Positions 63,701-64,000 of a stretch of 64,000 bases of DNA are shown here, piece by piece. The stretch's first letter is position 1. Every line of letters begins with the position of its first letter. The position numbers and the translations under genes are program-made. Location of the stretch: contig JACSVZ010000006.1 of NCBI GenBank assembly GCA_014706295.1, forward strand, positions 27,152,629 to 27,216,628, read 5' to 3'. The notes under the pieces were generated by a model, which worked only from the letters and a program-made list of their open reading frames with translations, was not told where the DNA came from and made no database searches. Origin of the DNA: Lycocorax pyrrhopterus obiensis. Lineage: Eukaryota > Chordata > Aves > Passeriformes > Paradisaeidae.

Positions 63701-63980
63701 CATCCAAATACTCTTGAGTTGGGAGCAGATGCCAGTTTTCAAATATGAATGCAGAAGCTGTTTTTTTGGTACTTTGTAATTAAATAGGGCCTGAAGTGTC
63801 AAGTGTTTGAGGCATGTTTTCTCTCTATTTAGTAACAGCAGACGTCGTCACGACAGTGAAGAAGGGGATAGCCACAGAAGGCACAAACACAAGAAGTCCA
63901 AAAGAAGCAAAGAAGGAAAAGAAGCCAGTGGTGAACCTGCTCCTGAACAGGAAAACACTGAAGCTGCCCCTGTGGAATAG
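24287..63980 (+). CDS. FIP1L1: FIP1L1, pre-mRNA 3'-end-processing factor FIP1 (complete coding region, 17 exons)
   Basis: FIP1L1 is a nuclear CPSF subunit that binds U-rich RNA and tethers poly(A) polymerase for cleavage and polyadenylation. Joining 24287-24368, 25058-25097, 27445-27502, 30880-30983, 33250-33311, 33503-33610, 34751-34881, 35153-35221, 37863-37972, 44925-45018, 45998-46151, 51411-51437, 52015-52069, 53105-53160, 58473-58692, 62959-63096 and 63833-63980 gives 1656 nt, or 551 residues plus TAG. All junctions are GT-AG and in phase. Domain order: acidic N-terminus (about 19-95; DEEEEW at 19-24 and a Ser/Asp run at 67-79), Fip1 core (about 120-180, with [17 protein letters not shown]), proline-rich region (about 300-363), Arg-Asp/Arg-Glu repeats (about 411-447) and a basic Arg/Ser/Lys tail. 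Human FIP1L1 is about 594 residues. The shortfall comes mainly from two mammalian exon segments that are absent or decayed here. Confidence 0.96.
24369..25057 (+). other. FIP1L1: FIP1L1 intron 1
   Basis: A 689-nt intron whose first part is CpG island and whose second part is AT-rich. I looked for a counterpart of the mammalian 45-nt exon that inserts about 15 residues after WLYG and did not recognise one. A polypyrimidine/AG signal at 24808 precedes a short open stretch, but the phase is wrong for coding use. Confidence 0.8.
25058..25097 (+). CDS. FIP1L1: FIP1L1 coding exon 2 (40 nt)
   Basis: A 40-nt exon between TTACGGTAG and a consensus gtgagt donor. With the G from exon 1 it reads [13 protein letters not shown]. 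It enters in phase 1 and leaves in phase 2. The match to the family's DENE-ERPEEE is clear. In mammals a short exon encoding about 15 residues can sit between this and exon 1; I could not find it here. Confidence 0.92.
27445..27502 (+). CDS. FIP1L1: FIP1L1 coding exon 3 (58 nt)
   Basis: Encodes the Pro/Glu-rich segment [19 protein letters not shown]. Acceptor TTTGTTTAAG; donor ACG|gtagtt, which lacks the consensus AG at the exon end. It enters in phase 2 and leaves in phase 0. The segment before the Ser/Asp run corresponds to the family's ENGV-K-K region. Confidence 0.9.
29195..30240 (+). mobile_element. L3/CR1-superfamily LINE relic, sense orientation
   Basis: The plus strand follows the order of an L3/CR1-type LINE reverse transcriptase region. 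There is a GTTTTTGAAGAAGTTCCTCA block, a block near 29295 corresponding to the 'gatagaaaac' segment, then FSDDTKLI at about 29434-29457 (the RT -DDTKL- motif), then [11 protein letters not shown] near 29780-29812. It ends with the typical 'TCCATTGAGGGTTACTAAA' 3' part near 30117-30135. Many indels and stops break the frame, so this is an ancient inactive copy. Confidence 0.7.
30880..30983 (+). CDS. FIP1L1: FIP1L1 coding exon 4 (acidic Ser/Asp tract)
   Basis: Encodes [19 protein letters not shown] followed by [15 protein letters not shown] (residues 61-94 plus a split Ser). The Ser/Asp run is encoded by an imperfect GAT/AGT trinucleotide array. The N-terminal acidic part of Fip1 proteins contacts poly(A) polymerase. 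Acceptor CTTTCGTAG; donor AG|gtaagt. Confidence 0.95.
33250..33311 (+). CDS. FIP1L1: FIP1L1 coding exon 5 (62 nt)
   Basis: Encodes [21 protein letters not shown], conserved in vertebrate FIP1L1. It enters in phase 2 after TTCTTTAAG and leaves in phase 1 at G|gtaaga. Confidence 0.94.
33503..33610 (+). CDS. FIP1L1: FIP1L1 coding exon 6 (start of Fip1 core)
   Basis: Encodes [13 protein letters not shown], then [20 protein letters not shown] and RKPG (residues 116-152). This is the N-terminal half of the Fip1 motif, the most conserved part of the family and the part that engages CPSF30. Acceptor CTTCACAG; donor G|gtaatg. Confidence 0.96.
34751..34881 (+). CDS. FIP1L1: FIP1L1 coding exon 7 (Fip1 core)
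   Basis: Encodes [20 protein letters not shown], then [20 protein letters not shown] and KIT (residues 153-195). This completes the Fip1 core, with the diagnostic [12 protein letters not shown] motif. It leaves in phase 0 at ACG|gtaagt. Confidence 0.97.
35153..35221 (+). CDS. FIP1L1: FIP1L1 coding exon 8 (69 nt, phase-symmetric)
   Basis: A 23-codon phase 0-0 exon reading [14 protein letters not shown] then LDGRYHLFK. It matches a segment that is alternatively included in mammalian FIP1L1 isoforms (the form with AED...LFK between NKIT and VQQG). Skipping it would keep the frame, so alternative use here is plausible. Acceptor TTAACTTAG; donor AAG|gtgaat. Confidence 0.9.
35222..37862 (+). other. 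FIP1L1: FIP1L1 intron 8
   Basis: A 2.6 kb AT-rich intron. It contains a G+C-richer insert at 36108-36642 that I describe separately as LTR-like. No coding feature was recognised. Confidence 0.8.
36108..36642 (+). repeat. Unclassified LTR-like insertion bounded by an 8-bp direct repeat
   Basis: The segment begins TGTGGGACC directly after AATACTGC (36100-36107), and the same 8-mer recurs at 36643-36650. It is richer in G+C than its surroundings and contains AATAAA at 36591-36596 followed by a GT-rich stretch, as in a solo LTR read on the plus strand. Against that, its right end is not a clean CA, an 8-bp duplication is long for a retrovirus, and I see no terminal inverted repeats. The 187-codon minus-strand open frame across it has no recognisable protein. 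Confidence 0.35.
37863..37972 (+). CDS. FIP1L1: FIP1L1 coding exon 9
   Basis: Encodes [20 protein letters not shown] then [16 protein letters not shown], with a split Arg (residues 219-254 plus). Matches the family's [18 protein letters not shown]-type region. It leaves in phase 2 at AG|gtcagt, before a 6.95 kb intron that holds the decayed exon at 40097-40204. Confidence 0.94.
40097..40204 (+). pseudogene. FIP1L1: Decayed or poison exon of FIP1L1 (intron 9)
   Basis: A 108-nt segment bounded by an acceptor (ATCTCACCAG) and a donor (AG|gtaaag). Read in the phase set by exon 9 (phase 2), it aligns without gaps over 36 codons to an exon of mammalian FIP1L1 located between the same two neighbours. 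Shared blocks include SQT, TASRKA, KW and a C-terminal LR. Two TAG codons interrupt it, at 40113-40115 and 40167-40169, at positions where the mammalian protein has glutamine. It is phase-symmetric (2-2), so skipping keeps the frame. If spliced in, translation would stop after residue 260, giving a protein with the acidic and Fip1 core regions but no proline-rich or Arg-Asp regions, or triggering nonsense-mediated decay. I exclude it from the main coding model. Confidence 0.8.
44029..44163 (-). mobile_element. CR1 LINE 3' fragment (antisense to FIP1L1)
   Basis: The plus strand reads AGAATCACAGAACCATAGAA, then GGTTGGAGTGGACC, then AAAGATCATCTACCCCAACC, then CCATGTGCAGGGACATCTCC and TAGACCAGGTTGGTCAAGGC. 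This is the reverse complement of the 3' end of avian CR1, including the terminal octamer-like unit. About 135 bp is kept, typical of 5' truncation. It is inactive. Confidence 0.9.
44925..45018 (+). CDS. FIP1L1: FIP1L1 coding exon 10
   Basis: Encodes [20 protein letters not shown] then [12 protein letters not shown] (residues 255-286). The [23 protein letters not shown] match to vertebrate FIP1L1 is nearly exact. Acceptor TGTGTTGCAG is strong. The donor CAG|gtttta is weak, lacking A/G at +3, A at +4 and G at +5. Confidence 0.96.
45019..51410 (+). other. FIP1L1: FIP1L1 introns 10 and 11
   Basis: Intron 10 is 979 nt and intron 11 is 5.3 kb, both AT-rich. Open frames on both strands near 47890-48230 overlap one another and resemble no protein. 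No repeat family was recognised. Confidence 0.75.
45998..46151 (+). CDS. FIP1L1: FIP1L1 coding exon 11 (proline-rich)
   Basis: Encodes [20 protein letters not shown] followed by a proline-rich run ([19 protein letters not shown] and [12 protein letters not shown]), residues 287-337. Proline-rich sequence is typical of the middle of vertebrate FIP1L1. It leaves in phase 1 at G|gtaaat. Confidence 0.96.
51411..51437 (+). CDS. FIP1L1: FIP1L1 microexon 12 (27 nt)
   Basis: A 27-nt exon, phase 1-1, encoding GIPITVPPP. It has a good polypyrimidine/TTTTTAG acceptor and the donor CCAG|gtaaat. Its position between exons 11 and 13 matches the family order ([19 protein letters not shown]). The frame survives with or without it. 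It sits 5.3 kb downstream of exon 11. Confidence 0.93.
52015..52069 (+). CDS. FIP1L1: FIP1L1 coding exon 13 (55 nt)
   Basis: Encodes [18 protein letters not shown] with a split Ser, closing the proline-rich region (residues 347-364). Acceptor TTATTGTTACAG; donor AG|gtgatt; enters in phase 1 and leaves in phase 2. Confidence 0.95.
52550..53010. repeat. AT/TG-rich low-complexity stretches in intron 13
   Basis: Alternating TATATG/ATATAT-type sequence at about 52570-52635 and again at about 52970-53005. These are simple low-complexity tracts just upstream of exon 14. Confidence 0.7.
53105..53160 (+). CDS. FIP1L1: FIP1L1 coding exon 14 (56 nt)
   Basis: Encodes [19 protein letters not shown] with a split Val, matching the family's [15 protein letters not shown] segment. 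Acceptor TTTTCCACAG; donor G|gtaagt. Confidence 0.95.
53855..54610 (-). mobile_element. CR1 LINE, 5'-truncated, with remnant of ORF2 C-terminus
   Basis: Antisense CR1 copy of about 755 bp. Its 3' end lies at 53855 (ATAGAATTATAGAATGATCC, octamer-like repeats) and its truncated 5' end near 54610. On the minus strand the frame 54381-53941 ends with sequence typical of the CR1 reverse transcriptase C-terminus ([31 protein letters not shown]). The neighbouring frame 54440-54087 shows a frameshifted upstream part ([20 protein letters not shown]). The regions encoding the catalytic RT and endonuclease domains are missing, so it is inactive. Confidence 0.93.
55310..56340 (-). other. Unidentified interrupted reading frames (possible pseudogene or old transposon)
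   Basis: Minus-strand translation shows several protein-like stretches in changing frames, for example 55582-55388 ([39 protein letters not shown]) and 56335-56114 ([20 protein letters not shown]), broken by stops. I do not recognise the family. The plus strand also has open stretches here, so this may be chance. Confidence 0.25.
58473..58692 (+). CDS. FIP1L1: FIP1L1 coding exon 15 (Arg-Asp/Arg-Glu repeats)
   Basis: The largest FIP1L1 coding exon after the start region (220 nt). It encodes [13 protein letters not shown], then [13 protein letters not shown], then alternating Arg-Glu and Arg-Asp pairs that include seven consecutive DR dipeptides, ending HSPSSSAFN. The mixed-charge low-complexity region binds cleavage factor Im and U-rich RNA in the human protein. 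The DNA is correspondingly repetitive (GAC CGG / GAT CGC and similar). It leaves in phase 2 at AG|gtcagt. Confidence 0.97.
60497..60523. repeat. (TTTTG)n microsatellite
   Basis: About five tandem TTTTG units in FIP1L1 intron 15. Confidence 0.9.
61222..61368 (+). mobile_element. CR1 LINE 3' fragment (sense to FIP1L1)
   Basis: Reads GAGAGGCTGGGGAGTCTCCA then TCCTTGGAGATAT, followed by GGACATAGTGCTGGTCAGCT, CCCTGCTTTAGCTGGGGTTT and GCCTTCCAACCTCAG. This is the order of the 3' end of avian CR1 in sense orientation. It is about 147 bp, degraded and inactive. Confidence 0.85.
62249..62267. repeat. Poly-T tract (19 T)
   Basis: Uninterrupted run of T in FIP1L1 intron 15. It could be the antisense tail of an old retrocopy, but no retrocopy is recognisable beside it. 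Confidence 0.9.
62959..63096 (+). CDS. FIP1L1: FIP1L1 coding exon 16
   Basis: Encodes [20 protein letters not shown], then [19 protein letters not shown] and TRHKSSR (residues 457-502). The Arg/Glu-rich tail is nearly identical in pattern to vertebrate FIP1L1. Acceptor TTTCTGAATCAG; the donor CGAAG|gtttga is weak. Confidence 0.96.
63097..63832 (+). other. FIP1L1: FIP1L1 intron 16
   Basis: A 736-nt terminal intron that begins with a weak donor (gtttga) and ends at CTCTATTTAG. No repeat or gene was recognised in it. Confidence 0.85.
63833..63980 (+). CDS. FIP1L1: FIP1L1 last coding exon 17 and stop
   Basis: Encodes [20 protein letters not shown], then [20 protein letters not shown] and ENTEAAPVE, ending at TAG (63978-63980). 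The basic nuclear tail followed by an acidic Pro/Glu end matches the family's C-terminus. Acceptor CTCTATTTAG. The 20 bases to the window end are the start of the 3' UTR. Confidence 0.97.
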
Positions 63981-64000
63981 GCTTGTGTGATTTTTGCCTA

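Noticed and set aside
1..64000. CRISPR arrays, tRNA or rRNA genes, bacterial operon signals
   Set aside because: None seen. The sequence is vertebrate genomic DNA with spliced genes and retroelement relics.

Overview
This is a vertebrate nuclear window, most likely from a bird. The evidence is spliced genes with GT-AG introns, two CpG-island promoters, and 5'-truncated CR1 LINE copies of the kind common in neoavian genomes. There are also decayed L3-type LINE and MIR-like SINE relics and a gammaretrovirus-like pol fragment. The species cannot be named from the sequence. There is no sign of prokaryotic genes, CRISPR arrays or operons.

Layout: two divergent (head-to-head) genes. On the minus strand, the first two coding exons of SCFD2 (Sec1 family domain containing 2) lie at 20342-21077 and 11962-12130. 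The rest of that gene runs off the left edge, and positions 1-11961 are read as its intron 2. On the plus strand, all coding exons of FIP1L1 (a subunit of the CPSF mRNA 3'-end processing complex) lie between 24287 and 63980. I placed 17 coding exons by hand. Every junction is GT-AG and in phase. They sum to 1656 nt, or 551 codons plus a TAG stop 20 bases before the window ends. The roughly 3.2 kb between the two start codons holds two CpG islands and otherwise unique sequence. The same divergent SCFD2/FIP1L1 order is known from human 4q12.

The two genes have unrelated jobs. FIP1L1 recruits poly(A) polymerase and U-rich RNA to the cleavage/polyadenylation machinery. SCFD2 is a Sec1/Munc18-like protein thought to act in vesicle traffic. 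They share a neighbourhood rather than a pathway.

The most interesting observation is in FIP1L1 intron 9. A 108-nt segment (40097-40204) has usable splice sites and the correct phase. It aligns without gaps, codon for codon, to a 36-codon exon known in mammalian FIP1L1, but it carries two in-frame TAG codons, both where mammals have glutamine. It is either a decayed exon or a poison exon. Other points of note are the pol fragment ending within about 100 bases of the SCFD2 exon 1 splice donor, a 27-nt proline-rich microexon, several weak 5' splice sites, an LTR-like segment bounded by an 8-bp direct repeat, and an unexplained stretch of broken minus-strand reading frames in intron 14. I found no evidence of a wholly new biological system.
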